Source: Salinicoccus luteus DSM 17002
GTDB lineage: Bacteria > Bacillota > Bacilli > Staphylococcales > Salinicoccaceae
DNA: 64,000 nucleotides
Reading direction: 5' to 3'
NCBI RefSeq assembly: GCF_000712035.1
Contig: NZ_JONV01000007.1
Location: 310,001-374,000 of the forward strand
Below, piece by piece: positions 33,756 through 42,624 of this stretch (within the stretch, counting starts at the first letter, position 1; every line of letters starts with the position of its first letter). The position numbers were made by a program, and so were the translations under genes. The notes beneath the pieces are model-generated. The model saw only the letters and a program-made list of their open reading frames with translations, had not been told where the DNA came from and made no database searches.

Positions 33756-35402
33756 TTACATCTGCTCAGGTGCAGAGACGCCGATCAGACCCAGTGCATT
33801 CTCCAAAGTCTGTCTGACCGCTTCAATCATGAGCAGATAGGCAGCCGTTTTTGCCTGGTCGTCCGTCAGCACCTTATCTGCATTATAGAATTTGTGGAAC
33901 ACCCCGGCGAGTTCCTGTATATAGTTTGGAATGCGGTGTGTCGCACGGCTCTCCGCCGCACCTTTGACCACATTTGGGAAGTCGGCAAGCTTCTTCAGCA
34001 CCTCGAGTGCATGTTCATGTACAATCACATCAAGATCCGCGTCCATATCGAGCGCATGGCCGTCCGCTTTCGCCTGGCGCAGTATTGAACAGATGCGGGC
34101 ATGCGCATACTGTGCATAATAGACCGGGTTGTCACTCGATTCGGACTTCGCCAGTTCAAGATCGAAGTCGAAGTGCGTATCCGGACTGCGCATCGCGAGG
34201 AAATAGCGGCTTGCGTCCACTCCGATCATCTCGATGATGTCGCGCAGCGTAATCGCCTTGCCGGTACGTTTGCTCATCTTGACCTCTTCGCCGTTTTCTA
34301 TCAGGCGCACCATCTGCATGATCTGGATCTCCAGGCGCTCTGGATCTTCACCCAATGCCCCGAGCGATCCCTTCAGACGCTTTATATAGCCATGGTGGTC
34401 CGCACCGAAAAGGTTGATCAGCCTGTCATAGCCGCGCTCGACCTTGTCGAAGTGGTAGGCGATGTCCGGCATCAGATATGTGTATGTGCCATCCTGTTTC
34501 CTGAGTACACGGTCCTTGTCGTCTCCAAAGTCCGTCGTCCTCAGCCACAGTGCACCATCCGCTTCATACGTATAGCCGTTCGCAGTCATCTTGTCGAGCG
34601 CCTTGGTGATTTCACCCTTCTCATAGAGTGTCGATTCGCTGAACCAGCTGTCGAAGTGCACATTGAAGTCATGGAGATCCTGCTTCAGCTTCTCCATCTC
34701 ATAGTCGACGCCCATCTGACGGAACATCTTCACGCGGTCTTCACGGGACGTATCAATCAGTTCAGGCGACTCCTTGGCAAGCTTCTCGCCGATCACCTGG
34801 ATGTCCTTGCCCATATACCCGTCTTCCGGCATGTACAGCTCCTGCCCCAGCGCTTCCAGGTAGCGGGCTTCAATGGACAGCGCCAGATTTTCGATCTGGT
34901 TTCCGGCATCATTGATATAGTATTCGCGGGTCACATCATGGCCTGCAAACGCCATGATGTTCGCCAGCGTATCACCGACGCTCGCATTTCGTGCATGGCC
35001 GATGTGCAGATCACCCGTCGGATTCGCACTGACGAACTCGATCAGCACCTTTTCGGGGTTCTCGTGCACCGTGCTGCCGTAGCGGTCCTTCTCGGACAGG
35101 ACCTTATGGATGATGCCCGTCAGGGACGCCTCGTCCATCCTGAAATTGATGAAACCCGGCCCCGCAATGTCCACGGACTTCACACTGGCCGACCTGTAGT
35201 CGAGATTGTCGATGACCGCCTGGGCGATCTCCCTCGGATTGCGCTTCGCCTCTTTCGTCAGCACCATCGCTATATTCGTGGAGAAATCCCCGTTCGCCTT
35301 CTCCTTCGGCACTTCCACCTTGACCGGGGGTACGGTTTCCACGAGCCCCGACTTTCTGACTGCTGCTTCGATCGATGTCCTTAACTGCTGTCTCAAATCC
35401 AT
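33756..35402 (-). CDS. argS: Arginyl-tRNA synthetase
   Basis: A 548-residue class I aminoacyl-tRNA synthetase, close to the usual 550-560. Features: N-terminal Arg-tRNA synthetase domain (1-90), the HIGH motif in [15 protein letters not shown] near residue 129, the KMSKR variant of KMSKS in VKMSKRTGK near residue 376, and the DALR anticodon-binding domain at the C-terminus ([22 protein letters not shown]). It charges tRNA-Arg in the cytoplasm. It lies three bases after ywiB, the same pairing as in Bacillus. Confidence 0.96.
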   Translation of the reverse strand: MDLRQQLRTSIEAAVRKSGLVETVPPVKVEVPKEKANGDFSTNIAMVLTKEAKRNPREIAQAVIDNLDYRSASVKSVDIAGPGFINFRMDEASLTGIIHKVLSEKDRYGSTVHENPEKVLIEFVSANPTGDLHIGHARNASVGDTLANIMAFAGHDVTREYYINDAGNQIENLALSIEARYLEALGQELYMPEDGYMGKDIQVIGEKLAKESPELIDTSREDRVKMFRQMGVDYEMEKLKQDLHDFNVHFDSWFSESTLYEKGEITKALDKMTANGYTYEADGALWLRTTDFGDDKDRVLRKQDGTYTYLMPDIAYHFDKVERGYDRLINLFGADHHGYIKRLKGSLGALGEDPERLEIQIMQMVRLIENGEEVKMSKRTGKAITLRDIIEMIGVDASRYFLAMRSPDTHFDFDLELAKSESSDNPVYYAQYAHARICSILRQAKADGHALDMDADLDVIVHEHALEVLKKLADFPNVVKGAAESRATHRIPNYIQELAGVFHKFYNADKVLTDDQAKTAAYLLMIEAVRQTLENALGLIGVSAPEQM

Positions 35403-35405
35403 CGC

Positions 35406-35804
35406 TTACCCTACTTTCCTGATTTTATAATGATAGTCTCCGAGTTTGCCGTTATGGTCGTACAATTCGTAACGGATCTCAATCGTCACTTCCCCGATGT
35501 CGAGCGCGGTCGTATTGATGCGGAAATGATGCTTCCCCGCCGGAGACTCATAGAACGTATCCGTCGTCTCCCCCTGCTGAAAATGAAAATTCATATTGAT
35601 GATGCCACGCCTCTGAATCTTGATGAAATCATCACCGACACGCATCACCACATCAATTTCATAGTCGTCCAGCTGCTCCGTATAGCGGAGATAGCGGTCC
35701 TTCCGCTCCAGCACTTCAGCATTGACCGTCTGTTCATAGCGTTTCCTTTCGCCATTCATATCGACGACCTGGTTGATTCGATACATTGTTTCCTTCTTAT
35801 CCAT
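35406..35804 (-). CDS. YwiB-like DUF1934 protein
   Basis: A 132-residue beta-rich protein of the DUF1934 family (calycin-like barrel). The alternation of short strands from residue 8 on and the ending YELYDHNGKLGDYHYKIRKV are typical. Function is unknown. It immediately precedes argS, as ywiB does in Bacillus, which supports the assignment and implies cotranscription. No catalytic motif is visible. Confidence 0.84.
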   Translation of the reverse strand: MDKKETMYRINQVVDMNGERKRYEQTVNAEVLERKDRYLRYTEQLDDYEIDVVMRVGDDFIKIQRRGIINMNFHFQQGETTDTFYESPAGKHHFRINTTALDIGEVTIEIRYELYDHNGKLGDYHYKIRKVG

Positions 35805-35859
35805 AATATCACCTACAAGTAAGGTAAATTATAACATACCGGCATAGTGTAGACTACGC

Positions 35860-37215
35860 CTATATCTGCAGCAGGCTGGTGGCTATTGAAAAGTAGATGA
35901 ACAGTCCAATGATATCATTCAGGGTCGTGATGAACGGCCCACTCGCAACAGCCGGATCTATCTTCAGCTTGCTGATGATGATCGGCATGATTGTACCGAT
36001 GACCGTTGCAACACTCAGCGTCAGGAGCAGCGAGATGCCGACGATGAATGCGAGCCACAGCTCCTGATAGAAGACCAGTATCAGGATAATGATCGTGATT
36101 CCGCTCGCCGCGCCGACCATCACCCCGGCACCAAGCTCCCGTCCCAGCGTGCGCCACAGGCCATGCTTCTGATATTCCCCTGTGGATATCGTCCGCACCA
36201 TCACTGCGAGCGACTGTGTTCCCGTGTTGCCCGCAGCGTCCATGACGAGCGGGATGAAGAAGGAGAGCAGGACGACCGATTCGAGCGTCTCCTCGAACGC
36301 ACCGATGACATTTGCCGTAATCAGTCCAAGGCCCATGAGGAGCATGATCCATGGCGCCCGTTTCCTGGCGGCCCCAAAAGGGGAGACGTCCATGTCCGTC
36401 GTCCCCCGCGAGGCGGTGAGTTCCCCCACATCCTCCGTCGCTTCGAACTCCATGATATCGATGATGTCATCCACCGTGATGATGCCGAGCAGTTCATTGT
36501 CTGCCCCCACGACTGGGACGGCAATGATGTCATAGTCCTGCATGATATGGGCCACCTGCTCCTGATCCATGTCGACGGTTACGGTATGGACTGATGTATC
36601 GCATATCTCCTTCAGTTTCCGTGAATCTTCGGCAATGAGGAGATCCCGCAATGCGACGAGTCCGACCAGCTGCTGGTCATCGTCCACCACATAGACGAAA
36701 TGCACCGCTTCATATGTCGTCGTATCCTCCTTCAGCTTTTCAACCATCATGTTCACATCATCCTCGGGTGCCCCTCGGACGAATTCCTTCCGCATGATGC
36801 TCCCGGCGCTGTGCTGGTCGTACTGCAGGAGCTCCTCCATGTACCGCCGCTTGGTCGGGCTCAATCGGGAGAGGATCTCCTGCTGGTCCGCTTCCTCCAT
36901 CGGCTCGATGAAACGACGCGTGTCATCGGTCGCCAGACGCTCCAGCATGCGTATACGGTAATCCTCCGCCATGATCCCGTACAGCTTCAGCTGCCTTCTG
37001 CGGGAAAACCATTTGAAGACCTGTGCAAATGCCTCCGGAGAAATGACTTCAAATACCGCTGCCTGCTCCGCTCTGCTGAAGGACCTCAGAATCTGGTACT
37101 GTTCATTGCTATGTAGCCCGGGAAAGCGTTCGGCGAATGCCGATCCGTCCGCATGGAGCATCTCCCTGTATGTCTCGATTGTCCGGGAATCGAGCCTTTT
37201 CTTCATATCCCTCAT
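35860..37215 (-). CDS. mgtE: Magnesium transporter MgtE
   Basis: A 451-residue Mg2+ channel. The cytoplasmic N-domain (residues 1-130, helical superhelix with FSRAEQAAVFEVIS) is followed by two CBS domains (about 135-260, YVVDDDQQLVGLVALRDLL and DYDIIAVPVVGADNELLGIIT) and a five-helix pore domain with the family stretch PLVMDAAGNTGTQSLAVMVR. The start at 37215 (MRDMKK) has AAGGAGGC eight bases upstream; the longer frame lacks a ribosome site. Mg2+ binding to the cytoplasmic domains normally gates the pore. Its 5' leader carries a terminator and a potential Shine-Dalgarno block. Confidence 0.94.
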   Translation of the reverse strand: MRDMKKRLDSRTIETYREMLHADGSAFAERFPGLHSNEQYQILRSFSRAEQAAVFEVISPEAFAQVFKWFSRRRQLKLYGIMAEDYRIRMLERLATDDTRRFIEPMEEADQQEILSRLSPTKRRYMEELLQYDQHSAGSIMRKEFVRGAPEDDVNMMVEKLKEDTTTYEAVHFVYVVDDDQQLVGLVALRDLLIAEDSRKLKEICDTSVHTVTVDMDQEQVAHIMQDYDIIAVPVVGADNELLGIITVDDIIDIMEFEATEDVGELTASRGTTDMDVSPFGAARKRAPWIMLLMGLGLITANVIGAFEETLESVVLLSFFIPLVMDAAGNTGTQSLAVMVRTISTGEYQKHGLWRTLGRELGAGVMVGAASGITIIILILVFYQELWLAFIVGISLLLTLSVATVIGTIMPIIISKLKIDPAVASGPFITTLNDIIGLFIYFSIATSLLQI

Positions 37216-37365
37216 TTTTATGCCTCCTTGAAATCCTTTATTGGACCATACCCGCACGGAGGCGTAACAGAACAAAAAAGTGGCCAGGATTTCTCCTGGC
37301 CACCGTGTCCTAGTTATATCGCATATAACTACATATATTTTATATTTCGGCAGACCAATCTGCAA
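37216..37365 (-). promoter_or_regulatory. mgtE promoter and structured 5' leader
   Basis: Leftward -35 TTGCAG (37360-37365) and -10 TAAAAT (37337-37342) with a 17-bp spacer place the start near 37330. The leader then has a 9-bp hairpin (37311-37331), a terminator-like hairpin (37274-37303), and GCCTCC (37258-37263) that is complementary to the mgtE ribosome site GGAGGC (37222-37227). It does not match the M-box pattern as I know it. Cis-regulation is inferred. Confidence 0.5.
37274..37303 (-). terminator. Intrinsic terminator in the mgtE leader / after ywhD
   Basis: A perfect 10-bp stem (37280-37289 with 37294-37303) capped by a GAAA tetraloop in the RNA, followed by U6 (37274-37279). It lies about 100 bp past ywhD but downstream of an apparent mgtE promoter, so it may end ywhD transcripts, attenuate mgtE, or both. 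Confidence 0.85.
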
Positions 37366-37399
37366 TCGTTTTATGACTTTGACACAATACCGTCACAAT

Positions 37400-37924
37400 T
37401 TAGTCATTTTCCATCTCTTTTTGGAGCGCTTCCGAGTTGTTCCATATTTCCTCATTGTGGGATATCAGAAAGGATTTCAGGGCGGAGCGGCTGCCCGGGT
37501 CCATATCGTTCAGGTCGATCTTCCCCTTCATGGAACGGTCCATCATGTTGACATGCTCGGGCATCAGCTTGTATCCGCGGCGTTTCGTCCTGTTGACCAT
37601 CTCAAAGCATGCTGCCACCCCGCTGTATACCGGGCCGACATCCATCCGCTCGACACTCACCCATACCAGCCAGTAGGATTCCGCATCCTCCCCTTCAACT
37701 TCAGACCGGTCGGTCACCCATTTTACACGCCGTTCCACTTCGGCCCGGGCATGCAATCCACCCATATCGATGAATGTTTCCCCCGTGTCCTTGTTCACAT
37801 AGACGGGAGCGACGTTCTCCAGGCTGATCGAGCCGATATTCTGGCCCTTATGCCCATCCAGTGGATCGTTCTTGAGGATATTGAACTGGAATCCAGGTTT
37901 CTTGCCATTAGAATCATTCGTCAT
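37400..37924 (-). CDS. YwhD-family protein
   Basis: A 174-residue soluble protein of the YwhD family, conserved in Bacillales; function unknown. Recognisable stretches are FNILKNDPLDGHKG near the start, APVYVNKDTGETFIDMGGLHARAEVERRVKW in fragments around residues 40-70, and KLMPEHVNMMDRSMKGKIDL. It lies 12 bp downstream of the HD-domain gene on the same strand and is likely cotranscribed. No catalytic motif is evident. Confidence 0.85.
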   Translation of the reverse strand: MTNDSNGKKPGFQFNILKNDPLDGHKGQNIGSISLENVAPVYVNKDTGETFIDMGGLHARAEVERRVKWVTDRSEVEGEDAESYWLVWVSVERMDVGPVYSGVAACFEMVNRTKRRGYKLMPEHVNMMDRSMKGKIDLNDMDPGSRSALKSFLISHNEEIWNNSEALQKEMEND

Positions 37925-37936
37925 ATTATCATACTC

Positions 37937-39238
37937 CTATGCCAATTCATTAAGCAGGTTTATAATTTCGCCTTTGACTTCAAGATCTTCTATCTGCATT
38001 ATCTTCTCTCTCGGGTAATAAAGTTTCGAATCCATGCGATGGACACCTGTGATGCTATGGATGATGGCCGACTGTGTACTGATTTCACGCAGCTCGCCAT
38101 TGCTCCGCTTCAGGTGGATGGGTCTGCGGTTGCTCTTCGATCCCGGGCGGTCATAATCATAGGGCAGATCCGAATAGGAGTCGCTGAAGAAATAGTAGTC
38201 CGGGTCGATGCCCGCCTTTTCAAAAAGCGCCTCGAGTTCGGAAATCGTGATGACCGAGCCGTCGAACGGGAGGTATTTGAACAGATCCCTGTTGACGAAC
38301 CGGTGGGCCAGATCGCTCAATATCGGGTCATCCTCATGAATCCATTCCTGCAGATAGAAATTGACGACCATCTCATCGAGCCGCAGGTAATCCTCGACGG
38401 CAACCTCGCCCGAGAAGAACGGTATGAAATATTTCGGTGCCTGTTTGAATGTATAGCCGCCTTCGTGCAGGTACTTCGCCCGTTTCAATGCAAGGTTCAG
38501 GAGCACCTCGCCGCCGCGTGATACCGGATGGAAGTAGATCTGCCAGTACATCTGGTAGCGGCTCATCAAGTAGTCTTCGACGGCATGCATGCCGCTCTCC
38601 TTGATGATGACCTCCTCCCGGCTCGGGCGCATGACGCGGAGTATGCGCTCCATGTCGAAATTGCCGTAGCTTACACCGGTATAGTAGGAATCCCGCTGCA
38701 GGTAGTCCATCCGGTCGGCATCAATCTGGCTCGATATCATGCTGATGACCAGCTTGTTCTCATGCGTCTTGTCGATGACCTTCGCCACTTCAAGGGGAAA
38801 GTCCACACTCACCCTTTTCAGCACTTCATTCACTTCAGTGTTGCCCAGGATGATTTTGCGCGTAAACTCCTCGTGATCGGTATCGAATATCGTTTCAAAG
38901 CAGTGGGAAAACGGTCCATGACCGAGATCGTGGAGCAGGGCTGCTGATAATGCCAGCAGACGGTCATCATTATTCCACTCTTCGAACTCCTGGAAATTGA
39001 CCACCATGCGGCGCACAATCTCATATACGCCAAGTGAGTGGTTGAACCGGGAGTGCTCTGCGGAATGGAAGGCCAAATAGAGGGTGCCGAGCTGCTTAAT
39101 CCGCCTCAGCCGCTGGAACTCCTTCGTTTTGATAAGGTCCCATATCACCTGGTCGCGCACATGAATATACCGATGCACCGGATCTTTGAAAACCTTCTCT
39201 TCTACAAGCTGTTTTTTGCCATATTCACTGATTGTCAT
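37937..39238 (-). CDS. HD-domain phosphohydrolase (YwfO / dNTPase-like)
   Basis: A 433-residue HD-superfamily protein; start at 39238 (MTISEYG) behind GAGGAGGG. Metal-site motifs: HSRFNHSLGVYEIV near residue 64, LLHDLGHGPFSHCFE near 113 and the later SQIDADRMDYLQRDSYYTGV. These match YwfO/SAMHD1-like triphosphohydrolases that cleave dNTPs to the nucleoside. The neighbourhood with ywhD, argS-ywiB, pta and lipL follows the Bacillales core arrangement. Substrate preference not determinable here. Confidence 0.9.
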   Translation of the reverse strand: MTISEYGKKQLVEEKVFKDPVHRYIHVRDQVIWDLIKTKEFQRLRRIKQLGTLYLAFHSAEHSRFNHSLGVYEIVRRMVVNFQEFEEWNNDDRLLALSAALLHDLGHGPFSHCFETIFDTDHEEFTRKIILGNTEVNEVLKRVSVDFPLEVAKVIDKTHENKLVISMISSQIDADRMDYLQRDSYYTGVSYGNFDMERILRVMRPSREEVIIKESGMHAVEDYLMSRYQMYWQIYFHPVSRGGEVLLNLALKRAKYLHEGGYTFKQAPKYFIPFFSGEVAVEDYLRLDEMVVNFYLQEWIHEDDPILSDLAHRFVNRDLFKYLPFDGSVITISELEALFEKAGIDPDYYFFSDSYSDLPYDYDRPGSKSNRRPIHLKRSNGELREISTQSAIIHSITGVHRMDSKLYYPREKIMQIEDLEVKGEIINLLNELA

Positions 39239-39326
39239 CCCACTGCCCTCCTCATACTGCCATAATATCATTAGAAAGCCCTGCTGTCATCAACCCGCGG
39301 GCTCTCCGGCTGGTGCCACCCAACAG

Positions 39327-39356
39327 AAAACCGGCTGCCGATGAAAGGCAGCCGGT
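39327..39356 (-). terminator. Terminator after the 76-residue protein gene
   Basis: A perfect 10-bp GC-rich stem (39330-39339 with 39347-39356), 7-base loop, then Us from 39327-39330 leftward. Confidence 0.8.
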
Positions 39357-39391
39357 CAGTGGCCGGCATATCCTGATATATTGCCGGAAGG

Positions 39392-39622
39392 CTAGTTGTT
39401 TACGCTGTCCGGGTCATCTTCATTGCCGAGCTGTCGCTTCTCGGACTTCTGATTCCGGACGTCACGCTCACGATCCGCCTCCTCCTTGTCCCTTTCAGCC
39501 GCCGGGCTGTCCGGAGGCACATCTTCTTTCACCTCACCGTGTGGACCTGAATTGTCCTTGCGTGCTTTCAGCTTCTCTTCCTCTTCCCTCGTCGTCATTC
39601 TATCTTTATTTTCTTCAGCCAT
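39392..39622 (-). CDS. Small hydrophilic, probably disordered protein
   Basis: A 76-residue protein almost free of hydrophobic residues (MAEENKDRMTTREEEEKLK... ending DDPDSVNN), rich in E, D, K, R and with a proline-containing middle. AAAGGAG lies ten bases before the start and a clean terminator follows 36 bp after the stop, so it has the outline of an independent gene. I recognise no family. Such proteins in low-GC Gram-positives are sometimes stress-induced; that is only analogy. An overlapping frame on the other strand lacks such signals. Confidence 0.65.
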   Translation of the reverse strand: MAEENKDRMTTREEEEKLKARKDNSGPHGEVKEDVPPDSPAAERDKEEADRERDVRNQKSEKRQLGNEDDPDSVNN

Positions 39623-39719
39623 TCGTATCCACTCCTTTTACAGGATATATTCCACCCCACGGAAGAGTTAAACGCCCATATGCATATCGTTGTGCCGCCC
39701 CATGCTGCGTCCACCCAAC

Positions 39720-39746
39720 AAAAAAAGGCCATCCATTGATGACCTT
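39720..39746 (-). terminator. lipL terminator
   Basis: A 9-bp stem (39725-39733 with 39738-39746; one G-U pair in the RNA) followed by U7 from 39720-39726. Confidence 0.8.
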
Positions 39747-39747
39747 C

Positions 39748-40569
39748 TCACTTCTTATCTTCTTTTTCCTTACGGATATCCCTGTTCCGCTGTTTCATCC
39801 GCTCGATATGGTGATGGTAGCGGCCACGCATCTCAGCATCCATGTCGGGGAGCGGCTCAAGGACGCCGCCCTCCCGGATGACGCCGAGCATGCGCTCAAG
39901 CACCGCGTCAACGGTCAGGCCCGTACCGAGCAGCTCGTTCAGCGAAGCCATGTCTCCCGGGTGGATCTCGGGATAGGAAAATTTCGTCTCCTCGCCCTTT
40001 TTACTCAAGTGGTAGAAATCACGCATGATTTCGGCACGTTCGGCACCACTGCCTGTCACACACAGGTAGACCTGTACAGCGACCCCCTGCCTGATCCTCC
40101 GCTGGGATATTCCCGCAAACTTCCGTCCACCGATGCTCAAATCATAGCTGCCGGGACAATAGCTGTTTTCTATTTCATATGCTTTGATGTCCGTCCCCGG
40201 AAACGACCTCCGCACAAGCTCCAGCATCAGTTCGTACCCATCATCGATCTGCGCAGCTGATGATTTCGGCAGGATGAGGGATACATTCAGAATGCCCGCG
40301 TCGAGTACGACACCGAGCCCGCCGCTGTTCCTTACGATATAGTCGAATCCGGCATCCTCCAGATAGGAGAGCCCATCCGTGAGATGGGGCAGCCTGGCAT
40401 CGTGCAGCCCGAGGATGACGTACGGGTCATGGACCCATGCCCTGAACTTCGGCACACCGTCTTTGCTCACCATCTCCTGGAGCACATCATCCATGGCAAA
40501 TGACATGTAGGGATGGGGCGTCGTTTCAATCGGCACGTAGTGCCAGTTCTGCTGGAAAAGCCTATGCAT
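39748..40569 (-). CDS. lipL: Octanoyl/lipoyl amidotransferase of the LplA superfamily
   Basis: A 273-residue protein of the LplA/LipB/BirA fold, type LipL (YwfL): it moves the octanoyl or lipoyl group from GcvH to E2 subunits through a cysteine thioester. The candidate nucleophile is C138 in ENSYCPGSYDLSIGGRK and the conserved lysine follows in GGRKFAGISQRR. VRNSGGLGVVLDAGILNVSL is the family's RRxxGGxxV-type strand. The gene overlaps the end of pta by 8 bp, the same pairing as in Bacillus and Staphylococcus. The C-terminus is very basic and acidic mixed (QRNRDIRKEKEDKK). Confidence 0.86.
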   Translation of the reverse strand: MHRLFQQNWHYVPIETTPHPYMSFAMDDVLQEMVSKDGVPKFRAWVHDPYVILGLHDARLPHLTDGLSYLEDAGFDYIVRNSGGLGVVLDAGILNVSLILPKSSAAQIDDGYELMLELVRRSFPGTDIKAYEIENSYCPGSYDLSIGGRKFAGISQRRIRQGVAVQVYLCVTGSGAERAEIMRDFYHLSKKGEETKFSYPEIHPGDMASLNELLGTGLTVDAVLERMLGVIREGGVLEPLPDMDAEMRGRYHHHIERMKQRNRDIRKEKEDKK

Positions 40570-41548
40570 CGTCCTGGGTCAGAGCCTGCGTGGCTGTGAA
40601 CAGGGCAAGGTTGAAGACCTCATCCTTGGAACATCCGCGGGAGAGGTCATTGACCGGCTGGTTCAGCCCCTGGAGGATCGGCCCGTAGGCTTCAAAGCCG
40701 CCGAGGCGCTGTGCAATCTTATAGCCGATGTTGCCGGCTTCCAGGGAAGGGAAGATGAATACATTGGCCTGCCCCTTCAGTTCGGAATCGGGCGCCTTCT
40801 TTTCGGCCACACTTGGAACGAAGGCGGCATCAAACTGAAGTTCGCCATCGATGGGCACTTCAGGCAGCTTCTCCTTCGCATATTGGGTCGCGAGTTTCAC
40901 CTTTTCCGTCTCTTCCGTCTTTGCAGATCCCCTCGTGGAGAAGCTGAGCAGGGCGACACGGGGATCTATCTTGAAGCTTTTTGCCGTCTTTGCCGCTTCC
41001 ACCGCTACTTCCGCCATCTCTTCTGCATTCAGCTCAGGATTGATGGCACAGTCCCCCATGACATACAGCTCATCGCCGCGCAGCATGAAGAAAACGCCAC
41101 TCGTACGTGTCACTCCTGGCTTCGTCTTGATGATCTGAAGCGCCGGGCGCACTGTATCCGGAGTCGAATGCACTGCACCGGACACGAGCCCCTTGGCCCG
41201 TCCCGTGTATACGAGCATCGTGCCGAAGTAGTTGACATCATTCAGTATTTCGAGCGCCTGTTCCGAAGTCACCTTTCCCTTGCGGCGTTTGACGAACTCA
41301 TCCGCCAGAGCCTCCTTGTCCTCGTAGGTCGCCGGGTCGATCATATCCAGCTTGCTGGTGTCCAGACCCTCTTTTTCGGCCAGGGCCTTTATTCCGGACT
41401 CGTCCCCGAGGACGATCGGTCTCACGTATGTTGTCTCAGCAAGTTCCACAGCAGCAGTGAGGATCCTCGGATCCGTGCCCTCCGGAAAAACGATTTCTAT
41501 GTTTCTATCTTCCAGGTTAGATTTGAGATTCTCTAGAAATTGACTCAT
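40562..41548 (-). CDS. pta: Phosphate acetyltransferase
   Basis: A 328-residue short-type Pta, converting acetyl-CoA and phosphate into acetyl phosphate and CoA in the overflow acetate pathway. Recognisable stretches: IVFPEGTDPRILTAAVELAE at the start, GAVHSTPDTVRPALQIIKTKPG near 140, FSTRGSAKTEETEKV near 210 and NVFIFPSLEAGNIGYKIAQRLGG in the C-terminal half. Start at 41548 has AAGGAGGAT at good spacing. A cre-like site upstream sits where CcpA activates pta in Bacillus. Cotranscribed with lipL. Confidence 0.94.
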   Translation of the reverse strand: MSQFLENLKSNLEDRNIEIVFPEGTDPRILTAAVELAETTYVRPIVLGDESGIKALAEKEGLDTSKLDMIDPATYEDKEALADEFVKRRKGKVTSEQALEILNDVNYFGTMLVYTGRAKGLVSGAVHSTPDTVRPALQIIKTKPGVTRTSGVFFMLRGDELYVMGDCAINPELNAEEMAEVAVEAAKTAKSFKIDPRVALLSFSTRGSAKTEETEKVKLATQYAKEKLPEVPIDGELQFDAAFVPSVAEKKAPDSELKGQANVFIFPSLEAGNIGYKIAQRLGGFEAYGPILQGLNQPVNDLSRGCSKDEVFNLALFTATQALTQDDA

Positions 41549-41582
41549 AATATCCTCCTTGGTTAGCCTTTGCATACGCCAT

Positions 41583-41638
41583 ATTATACTCTTTTTGTCA
41601 CATTATTTCATCCCTATCTGCTTTTAAAACGTTTTCTT
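41583..41638 (-). promoter_or_regulatory. pta -10 and candidate activating cre site
   Basis: Leftward -10 TATAAT (41583-41588) predicts a start near 41576. TTTAAAACGTTTTCTT (41623-41638) matches 14 of 16 cre positions and is centred about 55 bp upstream of that start, the geometry used for CcpA activation of pta in Bacillus subtilis. No good -35 is seen, consistent with an activator-dependent promoter. Confidence 0.45.
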
Positions 41639-41683
41639 ATGGAGTAAGATGGAGGGAGATATGAAAAAAGGAGAGATACACAA

Positions 41684-42430
41684 ATGAATGAAGCTGCACA
41701 AACACTCGATGGCTGGTACAGCCTTCACCTGCTCTACAATGTGGACTGGCCGTCCCTCCGTCTGCTTGAAGAGGAAGAATTGAACACTCTTGTGTCAGAA
41801 CTGAAGGGATTCCTCGAACGCCAGGAGGAAGTGCACCAGAAGAACGAAGGCAGCTATTCCTTCTATAACATCACCGGACAGAAGGCGGATTTGATCCTGT
41901 GGATGCTGCGTCCGACGATTGATGAACTCAATACATTGGAGCTCGAATTCAACAAGCTCCAGATCAGCGACTTCCTCATCCCGTCCTATTCATATGTCTC
42001 CATCGTGGAACTCAGCAACTACCTTGCGAAAGATTCCGGTGAAGATCCCTACCAGAATGAATTTGTCAGGAAGCGCCTCTATCCTTCAGTGCCGAAATCC
42101 CAGTACATCTGCTTCTATCCGATGGACAAGCGCCGCCAGGGAGATGACAACTGGTACATGCTGGATATGGAAAAGCGCCGCGAACTCATGCGCTCGCATG
42201 GCATGATCGGCCGCAGCTACGCCGGCAAGGTGAGGCAGTTCATCACAGGTTCGATCGGACTCGACGAATACGAATGGGGCGTGACCCTCTTCTCGGACGA
42301 CATGCTGCAGTTCAAGAAGCTGATCTATGAAATGAGATTCGATGAAGTATCCGCGCGCTACGGCGACTTCGGCGACTTCTTCGTCGGGGTGCACCTGCCG
42401 ACGGATTCCCTGTCCGCCTTCTTCAGATAA
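41684..42430 (+). CDS. chdC: Coproheme decarboxylase (HemQ/ChdC)
   Basis: A 248-residue chlorite-dismutase-fold protein of the standard Firmicutes ChdC length. It oxidatively decarboxylates coproheme III to heme b, the last step of the coproporphyrin-dependent heme pathway. The catalytic tyrosine is Y145 in [11 protein letters not shown], with K149, and the proximal heme ligand is H172 in [12 protein letters not shown], the numbering known for staphylococcal HemQ. It is divergent from pta, as in staphylococci. A small cationic peptide gene follows 77 bp downstream, before a very strong terminator. Confidence 0.95.
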   Translation: MNEAAQTLDGWYSLHLLYNVDWPSLRLLEEEELNTLVSELKGFLERQEEVHQKNEGSYSFYNITGQKADLILWMLRPTIDELNTLELEFNKLQISDFLIPSYSYVSIVELSNYLAKDSGEDPYQNEFVRKRLYPSVPKSQYICFYPMDKRRQGDDNWYMLDMEKRRELMRSHGMIGRSYAGKVRQFITGSIGLDEYEWGVTLFSDDMLQFKKLIYEMRFDEVSARYGDFGDFFVGVHLPTDSLSAFFR

Positions 42431-42507
42431 GTTTCAAGGTTTCAATATACTCTCAGGTGGCTATATATAAATAAATACACTTATCGAGAGAGTTGGGAGG
42501 AATCAAG

Positions 42508-42606
42508 ATGGGCCGTCTACTTCGCAGACTCATCCCTTTGGCATTGCCATTCATAATCAGAAAGTTCAAGAACCGTAAAAATAAAGGCGACGGCAAGCGC
42601 AGATAG
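42508..42606 (+). CDS. 32-residue cationic amphipathic peptide
   Basis: An ATG at 42508 preceded by TTGGGAGGA at good spacing opens 32 codons ending in TAG. The peptide starts MGRLLRRLIPLALPFIIRKF and continues with a very basic tail (KNRKNKGDGKRR). The N-terminal 20 residues form a hydrophobic stretch flanked by arginines and two prolines; net charge is about +12. It is followed 18 bp later by a 16-bp terminator. The ribosome site and tight placement argue for a real gene. It could be membrane-associated, a regulatory micropeptide or a toxin-like peptide; no family recognised. Confidence 0.6.
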   Translation: MGRLLRRLIPLALPFIIRKFKNRKNKGDGKRR

Positions 42607-42624
42607 CCGCTCCCCTGAAATAGG

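Noticed and set aside
34101-35384. 427-codon open frame opposite argS
   Set aside because: Antisense to arginyl-tRNA synthetase with intact HIGH and KMSK-type motifs; no ribosome site and no recognisable domain.
37216-37365. M-box magnesium riboswitch in front of mgtE
   Set aside because: The leader is too short and lacks the conserved segments of the ykoK/M-box class as I know them; reported instead as an unclassified leader.
37280-38521. 413-codon open frame opposite ywhD and the HD-domain gene
   Set aside because: Spans two genuine genes and an intergenic terminator on the other strand; composition is that of an antisense shadow.
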